64,000 bases of DNA, from assembly GCF_023028345.1 (NCBI RefSeq), contig NZ_CP095487.1, positions 1,240,001 through 1,304,000 of the forward strand, written 5' to 3'. Below, piece by piece: positions 49,327 to 59,448 of this stretch (the stretch's first letter is position 1; each line of letters starts with the position of its first letter). Below the pieces are notes generated by a model. That model saw only the letters and a program-made list of their open reading frames with translations, made no database searches and was not told the DNA's origin. This DNA comes from Halorientalis marina (GTDB lineage Archaea; Halobacteriota; Halobacteria; Halobacteriales; Haloarculaceae). Made by a program: the position numbers and the translations under genes.

Positions 49327-49770
49327 TCAGGATTCGGCGTCGATCTCCTGCCGCCCTCGTTCCCAGGACGTCACCCAGAGCCCGACGAGCCCGAAGGTCC
49401 CGACGAGGGTCGCGAGCGCGCCGACGCCGAGCGCGACGAGTCGGGTGGCGCCGGTGCCGTCGTCGGGCCCGGTCGCGCGCACGGTCGTCTCGTAGTACTG
49501 TCCACCGTACTCGACGTAGCGGGCGTTCAGCGGGGTCGTGTCGCTTCCGAGTGTCGCGGTTCCGTTGCCGACTGCCGCGTCGAACAGCCGGCGGTTCTCG
49601 GCGGAGAGGTTCTCGTAGGCTGCGACCGGCCCGTCACCGAGTTCGGCTTCGCTGACGGCGCGGGCGTCGAGATAGTAGGTCGTGTCGGCCGACGGCGACC
49701 AGAAGAAGACGGCGTAGCCGGCGATGCCGAAGCCGACGACGGCGAGGACGAGGAGTGCGAAACGACGCAT
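49327..49770 (-). CDS. Membrane-anchored protein with extracytoplasmic domain, unknown
   Basis: 147 aa. N-terminal helix ALLVLAVVGFGIAGYAVFF, an 80-residue outside domain (ARAVSEAELGDGPVAAYEN, NARYVEYGGQYYETTVRA) with an NGT glycosylation-like site, then a second helix LVALGVGALATLVGTFGLVGL and short charged tail. Small haloarchaeal membrane protein without assigned role. Confidence 0.7.
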   Translation of the reverse strand: MRRFALLVLAVVGFGIAGYAVFFWSPSADTTYYLDARAVSEAELGDGPVAAYENLSAENRRLFDAAVGNGTATLGSDTTPLNARYVEYGGQYYETTVRATGPDDGTGATRLVALGVGALATLVGTFGLVGLWVTSWERGRQEIDAES

Positions 49771-49830
49771 CGGGCTACCCGAGGCGCCGAACCGACGGGA
49801 ACCTTTCGTTCGACGGCCGTCCGTGTCGAC

Positions 49831-50400
49831 TCAGCTGTCGCCGTCCTCGTCGACGATGACGACTTCGCCGTCGACGACGTCGACGTTGATGAGCGTCTTC
49901 GGATCGTATCGGGTCCCGTCGAGGGCGTTGTCGCCGCCGACCTTCTTGATGACGGCGACGATGTCGGCGATGTCGGCACCGATCTCGTCGAGTGCGCCAC
50001 AGAGGGCCTTGAGCGTGCCGCCGGTCGAGAGTACGTCGTCGAGCAGGAGCACGCGGTCGCCCTCGTAGACGTCGTTCATGTACATCTCGGACTCGGAGTA
50101 ACCGGTGACCTGCTGGAGGGACACCTCGCCGGCCAGGCCGTACTGCCGCTTGCGGACGACGACGAGCGGGATATCGGTCAGCAGCGAGACGGCCGTCGAG
50201 ATGTGGATGCCCATGGCTGCGGGGGTGACGATCTTGTCCACGTCGTCGAGATCGGCTTTGCGGACGATTTTGACGCCGATCTCCCGGAGGAGTTCCGGTC
50301 GGAGCATCGGGACGCCGTCGCTGACTGGGTGGACGAAGTAGTGGTACCCGTCCTTCTCGACCACCGGGGCCTCGTGGAGTGACCGTTTCAGTCTGTCCAT
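49831..50400 (-). CDS. hpt: Hypoxanthine/guanine phosphoribosyltransferase
   Basis: 189 aa. PRPP-binding motif [14 protein letters not shown] at ~115-128; archaeal Hpt features such as [18 protein letters not shown] and [12 protein letters not shown] (purine pocket). Salvages hypoxanthine and guanine to IMP/GMP. Length and motifs match the archaeal HGPRT group rather than adenine enzymes; purine preference still needs assay. Confidence 0.9.
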   Translation of the reverse strand: MDRLKRSLHEAPVVEKDGYHYFVHPVSDGVPMLRPELLREIGVKIVRKADLDDVDKIVTPAAMGIHISTAVSLLTDIPLVVVRKRQYGLAGEVSLQQVTGYSESEMYMNDVYEGDRVLLLDDVLSTGGTLKALCGALDEIGADIADIVAVIKKVGGDNALDGTRYDPKTLINVDVVDGEVVIVDEDGDS

Positions 50401-50434
50401 GTCGACGGTATCGACGGCCGCCCCTAAAATCTGC

Positions 50435-52324
50435 TCATGCGACGAGCGTTACGGCGTCGGTGACGACGCGGACGACGGGGAGCATGTACTGCCCGGCGTA
50501 ATCGAAGTAGTCCAGCCCGGAGAGCAGGAGAAAGAGCGTCCCGGCGGCGGACGCGAGCGCGAGCGCGACCGCGCCGTAGCTCCGCGGCACGGCGTCGGAG
50601 GCCGCCGCGGCGACCACCCAGAGGGCGAGCGGCGTCGCCGTCGCGAGACTCAACAGCGCGTGGAACTGGACGGCTTCCCCGAGCGTGGGCCCGGTGAGCG
50701 CGAGGTACGCGATGACGAGCTGGCCGCCGATGAGGACCGTCCCGGCGTACGTCCACAGCCCCGTCCGCCAGTGGTCGGTGAGCGTCTCCCGCACGACCGC
50801 GAGCCGGACGATGCCGTACACCCCGAACGCGAACAGCGGATGGAGGTACCGGACGGTGACCTGTGCGTGCAGCGGCAACCGCGTCATGTAGAGCAGGGTG
50901 AAAAGCAGGCCGCTCCCGACGACGAACGCGTCGACGGTGCCGGCCGGCGTTCGGAGGTGTGCCCGGAGCCGCCCGAAACCGTCCGACCGGAGCCGGCGGG
51001 CGGCTGCGACCGGAACGCCGACGATGGCCGCCAGCAGCGGTGCGGATTCGAGGATCGTCAGGCTGATCGCGAGGCCGGATTCGTCCGCGGCGACCTCGGC
51101 GATGTACCCGCTCCTGACGAACGTCTGGTAGACTCTGGTGCCGTCAGTCAGGAGGACCAGCAGGCCACCGAACAGTTTCGTCGCGAGCGCGGTCAGCACG
51201 CTGATCCCCTTCGCCAGCATCTGCCCGACGAGCGTGGTCTCGAAGAAGCCACCGCTGGGGCCGCCGCCGCTCCCGAGTCCCGTTCCCGGGTCCTCCCCGT
51301 ACGGCGTCAGCAACCGCGGCGGCTCGATGGGGTTCCCCGAGATCAGTACGTTCGTCAGGAAGAAGGGCACGAGCGAGAGCAGGAAGACGCCGCCGACGAC
51401 CGCGAGCGACCGGCGGTCGTTCGAGCGAGCGGTGGGGACGTCGACGGCGACGAGCACGAGGAACGCGACCAGGGCCTCCGCGGCGTGGACCCACGCGAGC
51501 AGGCCGACGGCCCCGTACGCGAGCGCCCGGTAGGTGGTCGCGTTGCCAGCAGCGCCGTCAGCCGCCGCCCGACTGCGGTAGAGCGCGTAGCAACTCACCA
51601 GCAACAGGAGGACCGTGAACGTGTGTCGTTTCGGGAGCGAGGCCCAGAACCCGAGCGGGGTCGCCACCATCGCACTGGCACCGGCGAGCAGGCCGACCCG
51701 CCGGCTGTGTATCCTGGCGACGAGCCGGTAGAGGACGACGCCGGACAGCGCCGTGGCGACCATCGTCAGCAACTGGAGCGCGATCACCGGCCGCGCGAGC
51801 GGCGCGAGCGGCGTCGCGGCCGTGAGGCTCCCGAGGAAGGTCGCGACCGCGACGACGCTCCCGACCGCGACGAGCCACCGTCGCTCGAACAGCCGCGCCA
51901 GCGTCCCGGCCCAGCCCATCACTAGCAGCCCCCAGCACGCGACGAGGACGACCCTGACGTCGGCGACGGTCGCCGCCCCTTCCAGGAGCCACAGGAACGG
52001 GAGCGCTGCGAAGACGACGCCGTAGTTGCGTCCGTACACACGGTCGCCGGAAACGTACGTGCCGGGGGATTCGAGCCCGGAACCATAGGGTGCGGCGGTG
52101 AGGTGGAGGCGGCCGTCCGCGACGTTCAGCAGCGTCGTCGCGATGGCGTTGTTGTCGGTGATGAACACGCCGATCCGCCAGTACAGCATGAAAAAGCAGA
52201 CGCTTCCGAGGAACAGCGCGGTCCCGTAGCCGTCCCCGAACACGGCCCGTTCGATGGTCCCGCGGGCGGCCCTGGTCCCCGCGTACCAGCGGTCCAGCCG
52301 CTCGGACTCGCCGAGAACGCTCAT
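50435..52324 (-). CDS. Large polytopic membrane protein, GT-C-like
   Basis: 629 aa with about 13-14 membrane helices. Near the N terminus an outside loop [20 protein letters not shown] has the acidic/Asn pattern typical of GT-C glycosyltransferase first loops; a Gly-rich loop ([16 protein letters not shown]) lies mid-protein, and [19 protein letters not shown] is near the end. No exact family match known to me. Start ATG overlaps the TGA of the gene at 52321, so the two are coupled. Confidence 0.75.
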   Translation of the reverse strand: MSVLGESERLDRWYAGTRAARGTIERAVFGDGYGTALFLGSVCFFMLYWRIGVFITDNNAIATTLLNVADGRLHLTAAPYGSGLESPGTYVSGDRVYGRNYGVVFAALPFLWLLEGAATVADVRVVLVACWGLLVMGWAGTLARLFERRWLVAVGSVVAVATFLGSLTAATPLAPLARPVIALQLLTMVATALSGVVLYRLVARIHSRRVGLLAGASAMVATPLGFWASLPKRHTFTVLLLLVSCYALYRSRAAADGAAGNATTYRALAYGAVGLLAWVHAAEALVAFLVLVAVDVPTARSNDRRSLAVVGGVFLLSLVPFFLTNVLISGNPIEPPRLLTPYGEDPGTGLGSGGGPSGGFFETTLVGQMLAKGISVLTALATKLFGGLLVLLTDGTRVYQTFVRSGYIAEVAADESGLAISLTILESAPLLAAIVGVPVAAARRLRSDGFGRLRAHLRTPAGTVDAFVVGSGLLFTLLYMTRLPLHAQVTVRYLHPLFAFGVYGIVRLAVVRETLTDHWRTGLWTYAGTVLIGGQLVIAYLALTGPTLGEAVQFHALLSLATATPLALWVVAAAASDAVPRSYGAVALALASAAGTLFLLLSGLDYFDYAGQYMLPVVRVVTDAVTLVA

Positions 52325-52821
52325 GAACGAACCGCCACCGTGATGTTGCGTGTCGCGACGACGGTCTCGTTCCCGCCTGCCCGGGTGAGCAGCGTCAACT
52401 GTGCGTCGTACTCCTCGGCTTCGAGTTGCCCCTTGTCCAGGTCGTCCTCTTCGAGCGGAATCGTCAGCCGGGATTCCGACTCGTTGACGAGGATCCGGAT
52501 GGTGTTGCGACTGTACCCGAGTTCGTCGATGTCGATTCCGTAGGAGATGATCGGTCGCCCGGTGTAGCGATCGACCGTGACGGTCGCCGCCGGGACCCGG
52601 AGCCGATACGTACCGGCACCGTAGTTCCCGCGCTGGAGAACCGCGCTGTCCGGGAGCGTCGCCTCACTGATCGTGATGTTCCCGCTCCCGAGCGAGCCGA
52701 GTCCCTCTTCGGTCTCTCTGACCTTCGTGAAGTCGACCCCGGGCACGAGCGGCCCGGAGAGCAGTGTCCCCACGAGGATGACCGCGACAGCGACGACCGG
52801 AATCCCCCGGAGGACGTTCAT
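52321..52821 (-). CDS. Exported/anchored beta-rich protein, unknown
   Basis: 166 aa from MNVLRGIPVVAVAVILVGT. The hydrophobic N terminus is a signal or anchor; the rest is beta-rich with LEEDDLDKGQLEAEEYDAQLTLL and TVVATRNITVAV strands. TTTATATTT is located so that transcription would begin at this ATG (52821), which favours it over an ATG six codons earlier (52839). Coupled by ATGA to the polytopic protein, hinting at a joint surface role near the pilins. Confidence 0.68.
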   Translation of the reverse strand: MNVLRGIPVVAVAVILVGTLLSGPLVPGVDFTKVRETEEGLGSLGSGNITISEATLPDSAVLQRGNYGAGTYRLRVPAATVTVDRYTGRPIISYGIDIDELGYSRNTIRILVNESESRLTIPLEEDDLDKGQLEAEEYDAQLTLLTRAGGNETVVATRNITVAVRS

Positions 52822-52921
52822 GTCTCCGTTGTCGGGCATCCGAAATATAAACCCATCGCGCGTGTCGACGGTGCCGGTGCCACCGCTACCGGATCGATAA
52901 AGCGGAAAACGGTTCGACCGA

Positions 52922-53452
52922 TCAGGCGTCCGGACCGGTGTCCTGCCCGAGGGTCGCGGACGTGTCGCCGCCGCCCGGCTGCCAGACGACCCGAACCTCG
53001 TAGTCGGACTCGGCCGACGCGTAGATGCGGTCGCCAGCAGCGACGGCACTCTCGTCGCCCTTCGTCGTGCTCGTCGACGTGGCGGGCCAGGTCTCGTCAC
53101 CGGACTGCCACTGGTTGTCCGAGGTCACGTCAGACGCAGCAACTATGTCAGTATTGCCGACGCCACTGCCCCTGATGTACAGTTCGCTGGCCTTGATCGT
53201 GTCCCCGCCGTCGTGGGTGATCGAGAGGTAGTTGTAGTCGCTGTCACCGTCGCCGTTCTCGTTCGAGTCTGAGCCTTGCTGCGTGTAGTCGAACGTGAAA
53301 CTCGCCGTCGGTGTCGCCTGCTGGTTGCCGCCCAACCCCAGGACGAACGACGCGATGACTGCGGCCAGGATGACCGTAATCGCGACCATCAGGATGACCC
53401 CGATGACCGGACTCACTGCGTCGTCGTCGTTCAGTAGCTGCCTAACCTGCAT
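52922..53452 (-). CDS. Archaeal type IV pilin (PilA-like), copy 2
   Basis: 176 aa. Class III signal: short basic/acidic lead [11 protein letters not shown] then [20 protein letters not shown], the H-domain with conserved Ser-Pro-Val-Ile-Gly. Cleavage by PibD would be before AVSPV. The mature part is beta-rich with repeated Ser/Thr/Asp and ends TGPDA. CATAAATAAGG about 26 nt before the ATG suggests a leaderless promoter of its own. Tandem paralogue of the pilin at 53597. Confidence 0.92.
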   Translation of the reverse strand: MQVRQLLNDDDAVSPVIGVILMVAITVILAAVIASFVLGLGGNQQATPTASFTFDYTQQGSDSNENGDGDSDYNYLSITHDGGDTIKASELYIRGSGVGNTDIVAASDVTSDNQWQSGDETWPATSTSTTKGDESAVAAGDRIYASAESDYEVRVVWQPGGGDTSATLGQDTGPDA

Positions 53453-53596
53453 ACGCGGCCGTTATCCTCTGCCTTATTTATGCGTTTGGTTCTTCGAATG
53501 ACAAATTAACGGAACGAACGAAAGAGAAAACGTGGAAATCGGCGGACCGGAGTTCGGCAGTAGACGCTCGGAACTGTCGCGAACGTGGCTACCTGA

Positions 53597-54100
53597 TCAG
53601 GCGTCGGGGCCTTCCCAGGTACTCAGCGTCGCGGTACTCTCACCCTGCGCGGGATTGTAGATCATCCGGAACTTGGCGTCGCTGTTGACACCGGTCAGTT
53701 CCACGAAGTCGCCCGCGACGACTGCGCTCTCGGAACCGATCGAACCGCTCGCGGTCACTTGTGTGTCAGTCAGTCCGGTATTGGACGTGCCTAGGTAATC
53801 CGCCCAGGCGTCGTTGATTGAGTCACCACTGCCGCCGTTCTGCCCTCTGACGTACAGTTCGGTGGCCTTGACCGAGTCACCACCGTCGTGGGTGATCGTC
53901 AGCGGACCGGTGTCACTGCTGCCGGCGTTGTACTCGAAGGTAAAGGACGCCTGTGGCGCGGTCGAGCTCACCTGTTCGCCGAGGCCGAGGACGAACGTCG
54001 CGATGACTGCGGCTAGGATGACCGTAATCGCGACCATCAGGATGACTCCGATGACCGGACTCACTGCGTCGTCGTCGGATATGATTCGTTTTAGTTGCAT
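53597..54100 (-). CDS. Archaeal type IV pilin (PilA-like), copy 1
   Basis: 167 aa. Lead MQLKRIISDDD followed by [20 protein letters not shown]; the H-domain is identical to copy 2 over nearly 30 residues. Later parts diverge, but shared islands remain (LTITHDGGDSVKATELYVRG versus [20 protein letters not shown]; final GPDA). The best TATA candidate, TTTATATAAA at 54201-54210, implies a leader of about 75 nt. Builds adhesion pili with copy 2 or competes with it. Confidence 0.92.
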   Translation of the reverse strand: MQLKRIISDDDAVSPVIGVILMVAITVILAAVIATFVLGLGEQVSSTAPQASFTFEYNAGSSDTGPLTITHDGGDSVKATELYVRGQNGGSGDSINDAWADYLGTSNTGLTDTQVTASGSIGSESAVVAGDFVELTGVNSDAKFRMIYNPAQGESTATLSTWEGPDA

Positions 54101-54411
54101 GATTGGGGGGTGGGTCGCACGCGGTCCACGGTGGATCGCTCGTTGCCGAGATACCGGCTATCTGTTCCGGGGGCGTGCTTGTAACAGAAAAGAGTACCTG
54201 TTTATATAAACCCTCGTTCTATTTTAACCACTGTTTACTCGTTCAGTAATGGGATATTTACAGTAGTAGGACGATATAAAAGTGACTGAAAGCGAGGACG
54301 TTCGGCTCGCGACGAACTGTTGTATTCCATCTGATATATTGATGCCCGGTCACACGACACACACGACCACATTTGAGAAGGATTAAGTTCTGTTCGCGGT
54401 GATTTCTGGGC
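54101..54411. promoter_or_regulatory. 311-bp divergent region between pilin and mrp operon
   Basis: Holds the palindromic TTTATATAAA (54201-54210), likely promoter of the pilin, a second TATA-like GGATATTTAC (about 54251) and GATATAAAAGT (about 54273), and GGATTAAGTTC (about 54379-54389) placed 27 nt before the mrpA GTG. AT content is high throughout. No gene seen. Confidence 0.45.
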
Positions 54412-56868
54412 GTGCAACCGACACCGACGGCGCTGTTCGCCCTCCTGGTGCTCCCGTTTCTCGGTGCGGCGCTCGTCCCGCTCGTCTACCGGGTGCTCGG
54501 GGAGCGAACTGCGTACTTCGCTGCCGCCGTCGCGCTGGCCTGTTTCGGACTGGTCGCGAGCCAGTTCGGGGCCGAAGGGACCGTCGCCGTCTCGTGGATT
54601 CCCTCCTTCGACGTGTCCATGGCCCTCTACGTCGACGGTCTCTCGCTTTTGATCGGCCTGCTCGCCTCCGGTGTCGGTGTTTTGATTTTCACCTACTCCG
54701 GGGGGTACATGCATGGCGAGCCGGGCCAGGTCAAGTACTACGCGACCCTGCTGGCGTTCATGGGGTCGATGCTCGGTGTCGCCTTCGCCGCCGACCTCAT
54801 CTCGCTGTTCCTGTTCTGGGAATTCACCAGCGTCTCCTCGTTTCTGCTCATCGGCCACTACCGCGACGACTCGAGTTCACTCTATGCCGCCCGGAAGTCG
54901 ATGCTCATCACCGTCGCCGGGGGGCTGTTCATGCTCGTGGGCTTTCTCCTCTTGCACGCGCTGTCGGCCGAGGCCATCGGGCAGGCGACCTTCCGGCTGA
55001 TCGGTACCGAGGAGTCGCTGATCGCCAACGCCGAGGCGATGCGTGCGACACTACGAGAGACCGGGCTGTTCGTCCCGACCCTACTCCTGCTGGCGATCGG
55101 TGCGGCCGCGAAGTCGGCGCAGGTCCCGCTCCACATCTGGCTGCCCAACGCGATGGAGGCGCCGACGCCCGTCTCCGCGTTCCTCCACTCCGCGACGATG
55201 GTCAAGGCCGGCGTCTACCTCGTCGGTCGGTTCCGCCCCCTCCTCGTGACCGACGAGTGGATGCTCGTCTTCGCGGTGCTGGGGCTCGTGACGATGACCG
55301 TCACTGCCATCCTCGCTGTTGCCGCCTCGGACATCAAAGAACTGCTGGCCTACTCGACGGCATCACACCTCGGGCTCATCATCGCGGGCTTCGGCGTCGC
55401 GAACGTCCTCGGCGCGGAGACCGGTGCTTTCCACATCCTGAATCACGCGGTGTTCAAGGCGACGCTGTTTCTCGTCGCCGGGATCGTCGCCCACGAGGCC
55501 GGCACCAGAGCGATCAGTGACCTCGGCGGCCTCTGGCGCGACCTCCCGATCACGGCGGCCATCACCGTCGTCGCCGCGCTCGGGATGGCCGGCGTCCCGC
55601 CGTTCAACGGCTTCTACTCCAAGGAGTTGCTCTTCGAGGCGACGTACGAGGTCGCCCACGTGACCGTCGCCGACGGCGGCTCCGCCCTCTGGTGGCTCCT
55701 GCCCGCCATCGCGGTCTTTGGCTCCGTGTTCACCTTCCTGTACTCCGTGCGGTTCATGATGCTCTTTTTCGGGGAGAAACCCGACGGCCTGAAGTCGGTC
55801 CACACCCCACCGCTCCCGATGCTCGTCCCGCCGCTTTTCCTCGCGGTCGTCGCCTCGATAATCGGGCTCGGCGGCGTGACCGCGACGTTCGGAGTCCACC
55901 TCGGTCCGCTCGAATCGTTCGTCGGCCGGATCACGGAGGCGACCCTGCCCGCCGGCGCGGCCGCCCACGGCGGCGAGTCGTTCTCGTTCAGCTACTACAT
56001 TCCGACGAAGCCGAAACCGGCCGTATTGATGAGCGTGGTGACCATCGCCCTCGGCCTCGTCGCGTACCCGTTCTACGGCCGACTCCGGGACGGCATCCGG
56101 CGACTGCGCGCCGTCCGGCCCCTCAGCCCCAACTGGTACTACGACGGGGCGACGACCGGGCTGGACCGGAGCGAGGCCGTCGACAGGTACCTCCAGACCG
56201 GGCAGTTGCGGACCTACGCCGCCGCCCTCTTCGTCGCGGTGAGTGTGATGGCCCTCGCGGGGTACGCGGCGACGAACGTCCCGAACCCCTTCGCCGGGTT
56301 CGGACTCGGCGCGCTGTCGGTGACGCTCCCGATGCTCCTCGTGCTCGGCGTCGCCGTGCTGGCTGCGGTCGCGGTCGACCTCACGCCATCCCACGTCGCG
56401 GGCGTCCTCACGCTGTCGATTCTCGGGTTCATGGTCGCGATTTTCTTCATCCTCGCGGACGCGCCCGACCTGGCGCTCACCCAGCTCGTCATCGAGACGC
56501 TCGTGCTCGTGCTCTTCTTGCTCGTGCTCGACCAACTCCCGGCGTTCTACGGCGAGGAGAGCCGACTGCGGACTGCCAGCGACGCGCTGGTCGCGTCACT
56601 GGTCGGCGTGACCGTCTTCGTGACCGTCCTGCTGTCGACGGCGGCCACGCCGGACGACGTCATCGCTCGCTACTTCGTCGCGCGTGCGGGCGTCCCCGAG
56701 ACCCACGGCCAGTTCCTGCTCGACTGGGGCGGTGGGGGCAACATCGTCAACGTCATCCTGGTGGATTTCCGGGCGTTCGACACGCTCGGCGAGATTTCGG
56801 TCGTCGCGATGGCGGCGCTCTCGGTGTTGACAATCGTCGCGATGCGCGAACGGGGGGAAGCACAGTGA
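54412..56868 (+). CDS. mrpA: Mrp antiporter subunit A (MrpA, with MrpB-like end)
   Basis: 818 aa from GTG. Complex I NuoL-like antiporter core: FLFWEFTSVSSFLLIGHY (~126-143, with Glu), KSAQVPLHIWLPNAMEAPTPVSA (split; ~227-249), and the Lys-containing discontinuous helices (HAVFKATLFLVAG ~345). The C-terminal ~180 residues (VTLPMLLVLGVAVLAAVAV to LVLDQLPAFYG) form the extra MrpB-like domain of full-length MrpA. Multi-subunit Na+/H+ antiporter in the membrane, useful for Na+ and pH control. First of seven overlapping genes. Confidence 0.93.
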   Translation: MQPTPTALFALLVLPFLGAALVPLVYRVLGERTAYFAAAVALACFGLVASQFGAEGTVAVSWIPSFDVSMALYVDGLSLLIGLLASGVGVLIFTYSGGYMHGEPGQVKYYATLLAFMGSMLGVAFAADLISLFLFWEFTSVSSFLLIGHYRDDSSSLYAARKSMLITVAGGLFMLVGFLLLHALSAEAIGQATFRLIGTEESLIANAEAMRATLRETGLFVPTLLLLAIGAAAKSAQVPLHIWLPNAMEAPTPVSAFLHSATMVKAGVYLVGRFRPLLVTDEWMLVFAVLGLVTMTVTAILAVAASDIKELLAYSTASHLGLIIAGFGVANVLGAETGAFHILNHAVFKATLFLVAGIVAHEAGTRAISDLGGLWRDLPITAAITVVAALGMAGVPPFNGFYSKELLFEATYEVAHVTVADGGSALWWLLPAIAVFGSVFTFLYSVRFMMLFFGEKPDGLKSVHTPPLPMLVPPLFLAVVASIIGLGGVTATFGVHLGPLESFVGRITEATLPAGAAAHGGESFSFSYYIPTKPKPAVLMSVVTIALGLVAYPFYGRLRDGIRRLRAVRPLSPNWYYDGATTGLDRSEAVDRYLQTGQLRTYAAALFVAVSVMALAGYAATNVPNPFAGFGLGALSVTLPMLLVLGVAVLAAVAVDLTPSHVAGVLTLSILGFMVAIFFILADAPDLALTQLVIETLVLVLFLLVLDQLPAFYGEESRLRTASDALVASLVGVTVFVTVLLSTAATPDDVIARYFVARAGVPETHGQFLLDWGGGGNIVNVILVDFRAFDTLGEISVVAMAALSVLTIVAMRERGEAQ

Positions 56869-57338
56869 CCGACCGCCAGCCGACGATCATCGCCCGAACC
56901 GTCACGCGGATCGTGGTCCCGCTGATCCTCGTGACCGCCATCGCGCTCCTCCTGCAGGGGCACAACCTCCCCGGCGGCGGGTTCATCGCCGGCGTGCTGA
57001 CCGCGACGGCCTTCGCGCTCACGTACATCATCTACGGGCTCGACTATATCGAGTCGGAACTGCTCGACCAGTCAGTGACCTACCCCGACAACCTCTCCTC
57101 GGTTATGGGTCGTGATTTCGCTCCCGTCTTCGGAGTCGGCCTCGCAATCGCCGCGGGCGGCGGACTGGCCGCGATGGCGCTCGGCTATCCCTTCCTGACA
57201 CAGGGGGTCGTCTTCATCGAGGGGCTCCCGCTGTATCACGAACTGGAGGTCGCGAGCGCGCTCGTGTTCGACCTCGGCGTGTACTTCGTCGTCGTCGGCG
57301 GCATCCTGACGATCCTCGCGGTGGTGGGACAGGAATGA
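56865..57338 (+). CDS. mrpB: Mrp antiporter subunit B
   Basis: 157 aa from GTG 56865 in a GTGA overlap with mrpA. Four membrane helices; family motif GHNLPGGGFIAGVLTATAFAL (~32-52) and GRDFAPVFGVGLAIAAGGG. The C-terminal DLGVYFVVVGGILTILAVVG is typical. Accessory subunit of the Mrp complex. Confidence 0.95.
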   Translation: MTDRQPTIIARTVTRIVVPLILVTAIALLLQGHNLPGGGFIAGVLTATAFALTYIIYGLDYIESELLDQSVTYPDNLSSVMGRDFAPVFGVGLAIAAGGGLAAMALGYPFLTQGVVFIEGLPLYHELEVASALVFDLGVYFVVVGGILTILAVVGQE

Positions 57339-57754
57339 CTCAGTTCGTCCTCGCGGCCGTGCTCGGCCTCCTCTTCGCGCTCGCGACGTACCTGATCCTC
57401 CAGCGTGACGTGGTCCGGGTCGTCTGGGGCGTCGCCATCATCGGCCAGGCCGCGAACGTCTACCTGGTGACGATGGGCGGGTTCGGCGGCGGCGTCCCCA
57501 TCGGCGGCCACGGCGGCGCGTCCGGGAGCGTCACCGACCCGCTCGTCCAGGCGCTCGTCCTGACCGCCATCGTCATCGGGTTCGGGACGACCGCCTTCGC
57601 GCTCGCGCTGACGTTCCGGGTCTATCAGGAACACGGCACCATCGACGTGTCCGAACTGGGTCGGAGCCGGCCCGTGGAGACGGAGGCGGCCGACTCGGAC
57701 ACGGCTGGCGCGGGAGCGACGGAACCCGCGACCGACGGAGGTGAGGAGGCGTGA
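57335..57754 (+). CDS. mrpC: Mrp antiporter subunit C (NuoK-like)
   Basis: 139 aa, three membrane helices; ATGA overlap with mrpB. NuoK-like features: FALATYLILQRDVVRVVWGV, NVYLVTMGGF and DPLVQALVLTAIVIGFGTTAFALALTF with the conserved Asp-Pro-Leu-x-Gln-Ala-Leu. A 35-residue acidic tail follows the last helix, a halophilic extension. Confidence 0.95.
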   Translation: MTQFVLAAVLGLLFALATYLILQRDVVRVVWGVAIIGQAANVYLVTMGGFGGGVPIGGHGGASGSVTDPLVQALVLTAIVIGFGTTAFALALTFRVYQEHGTIDVSELGRSRPVETEAADSDTAGAGATEPATDGGEEA

Positions 57755-59448
57755 CGGACCCCGTCGTCGTCGTGCCGATGCTGGTGGCGCTGTCCGCCGC
57801 TATCGTCACGCTCCTGACGCGGAGCGCCCCGCGACTCCAGCGGGGGCTGAGTCTGCTCGGCGGCGTCGGCTATCTGCTGGCAGTCGTCGCGCTCGGTCAG
57901 CGCGTCCTCGGCGGGGGCCCGGTCGCCTACCAGCTGTCGAACTGGGATGCCCCGTTCGGTATCACACTCGTCGCGGACGAACTCGCCGTGTTCATGCTCG
58001 GGCTGGCGGCGCTGGTCGCCGTCGCTGCCGTCACTTTCTCGGTGTTTTACCTCGACGAGTTCGGCCAGCGGCTCTCCTACCACCCGCTCTTTCACTTCAT
58101 GCTCGTCGGCGTCAGCGGCTCCTTCCTGACCGGCGACGTGTTCAACCTCTTCGTCTGGTTCGAGGTGATGCTGATGCCGAGCTACGTCCTCGTGGTCTTC
58201 TACAGCGGCCCGGAACACACCCGCGCGGCGCTGATCTACACCGTCCTCAATCTCGTCGGGAGCGCGATCATGCTCGTCGCCATCGGTGGGCTGTACGCGA
58301 CGACGGGCACGCTGAACATGGCCGACATGGCCCGTCGCCTCGGGAACGCGAGCGCATACGGTATCGACCCCACGCCCGTCCTCGGGATCGCCACCATCCT
58401 CTTCGCCGTCTTCGCGCTCAAAGCCGGGATCGTCCCCTTCCAGTTCTGGGTCCCGAGCGCCTACCGCGCCGCGCCCGCGCCCGTCGCCGCCGTCCTCGCG
58501 GGCATCACGAAGAAGGTGGGCATCTACGCCATCGTCCGCCTCTACTTCACGGTGTTCGCGACGGCGACCCTGCCCGCCGGGCTGGGACTGCCCGGCCTCT
58601 CGGGGACTTCCTTCCTCGCCTTCTTCGGCCCCGTCATGTTCCTGATGGCGGCCGCGAGCATCGTCCTCGGCGGGCTGGCCGCGGTGAACCAGCCGGACCT
58701 CGACGGCGTCTTCGCCCACTCCAGCATCGGCCAGGTCGGCTTCATCGTCCTGCCGCTGGCGGTGGGCGCGACGGTAAGTGCGACCGTCGGCGGCCAGTCG
58801 GTGGCGGTTCTCGGGATCGTCGCCGCACTGGTCTACTCGCTGAACCACGCTGTCGCCAAGGCGCTCCTGTTCATGACCAGCGGCGCCGTCTTCGAGACGG
58901 TCGGCTCCATCAAGTTCCGCGACCTCGGCGGGCTGACCGGCGAGGCGCCGTACCTCTCGGGGGCGTTCTTCGTCGGCGGCCTCGCACTGGTCGGTATCCC
59001 GCCGCTGGCCGGCTTCTTCGGGAAGATGCTCGTGTTCGACGCGGCCGGCCGGGCGACGATTGCCGGCGCGCCATTCGCCCCGCTCGCGCTCGGGGTCGCG
59101 CTGTTCGGCGCCATCCTGACCATCGCGTACGTCTCCCGTACCTGGTCCCGCGGGTTCTGGGGCGAGCCGACGGCGATGGTCCTGGAGGGGTCCCCACAGT
59201 ACGCCCTCGTGACCGTCACGGCCCTGCTCGCGCTCACGCTCGTCGCCATCGGCGTCGGCTTCGAGTTCGTCTTCAGCTTTGCCGAGGCTGCCGCCGAGGC
59301 GGCCGTCGACTCGCAGGGATACGTCGACGTCGTCGACCCGACGACGGCCTCCGAGGCGCTGAACGCCACGGGCAACGCCAGTGCCACCGGTGAGGGCGGG
59401 GGCGAAACACACCGCCTCGGCGACCGCGCGCTGGAGGTGGTCCGATGA
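57751..59448 (+). CDS. mrpD: Mrp antiporter subunit D (NuoN/M-like)
   Basis: 565 aa from GTG in a GTGA overlap. About 14 membrane helices with the antiporter motifs: VFNLFVWFEVMLMPSYVLV (Glu ~138), LKAGIVPFQFWVPSAYRAAP (Lys ~224) and NHAVAKALLFMTSGAV (Lys ~370). The C-terminal ~50 residues are acidic and variable. Second ion-translocating subunit of the complex. Confidence 0.95.
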   Translation: MTDPVVVVPMLVALSAAIVTLLTRSAPRLQRGLSLLGGVGYLLAVVALGQRVLGGGPVAYQLSNWDAPFGITLVADELAVFMLGLAALVAVAAVTFSVFYLDEFGQRLSYHPLFHFMLVGVSGSFLTGDVFNLFVWFEVMLMPSYVLVVFYSGPEHTRAALIYTVLNLVGSAIMLVAIGGLYATTGTLNMADMARRLGNASAYGIDPTPVLGIATILFAVFALKAGIVPFQFWVPSAYRAAPAPVAAVLAGITKKVGIYAIVRLYFTVFATATLPAGLGLPGLSGTSFLAFFGPVMFLMAAASIVLGGLAAVNQPDLDGVFAHSSIGQVGFIVLPLAVGATVSATVGGQSVAVLGIVAALVYSLNHAVAKALLFMTSGAVFETVGSIKFRDLGGLTGEAPYLSGAFFVGGLALVGIPPLAGFFGKMLVFDAAGRATIAGAPFAPLALGVALFGAILTIAYVSRTWSRGFWGEPTAMVLEGSPQYALVTVTALLALTLVAIGVGFEFVFSFAEAAAEAAVDSQGYVDVVDPTTASEALNATGNASATGEGGGETHRLGDRALEVVR

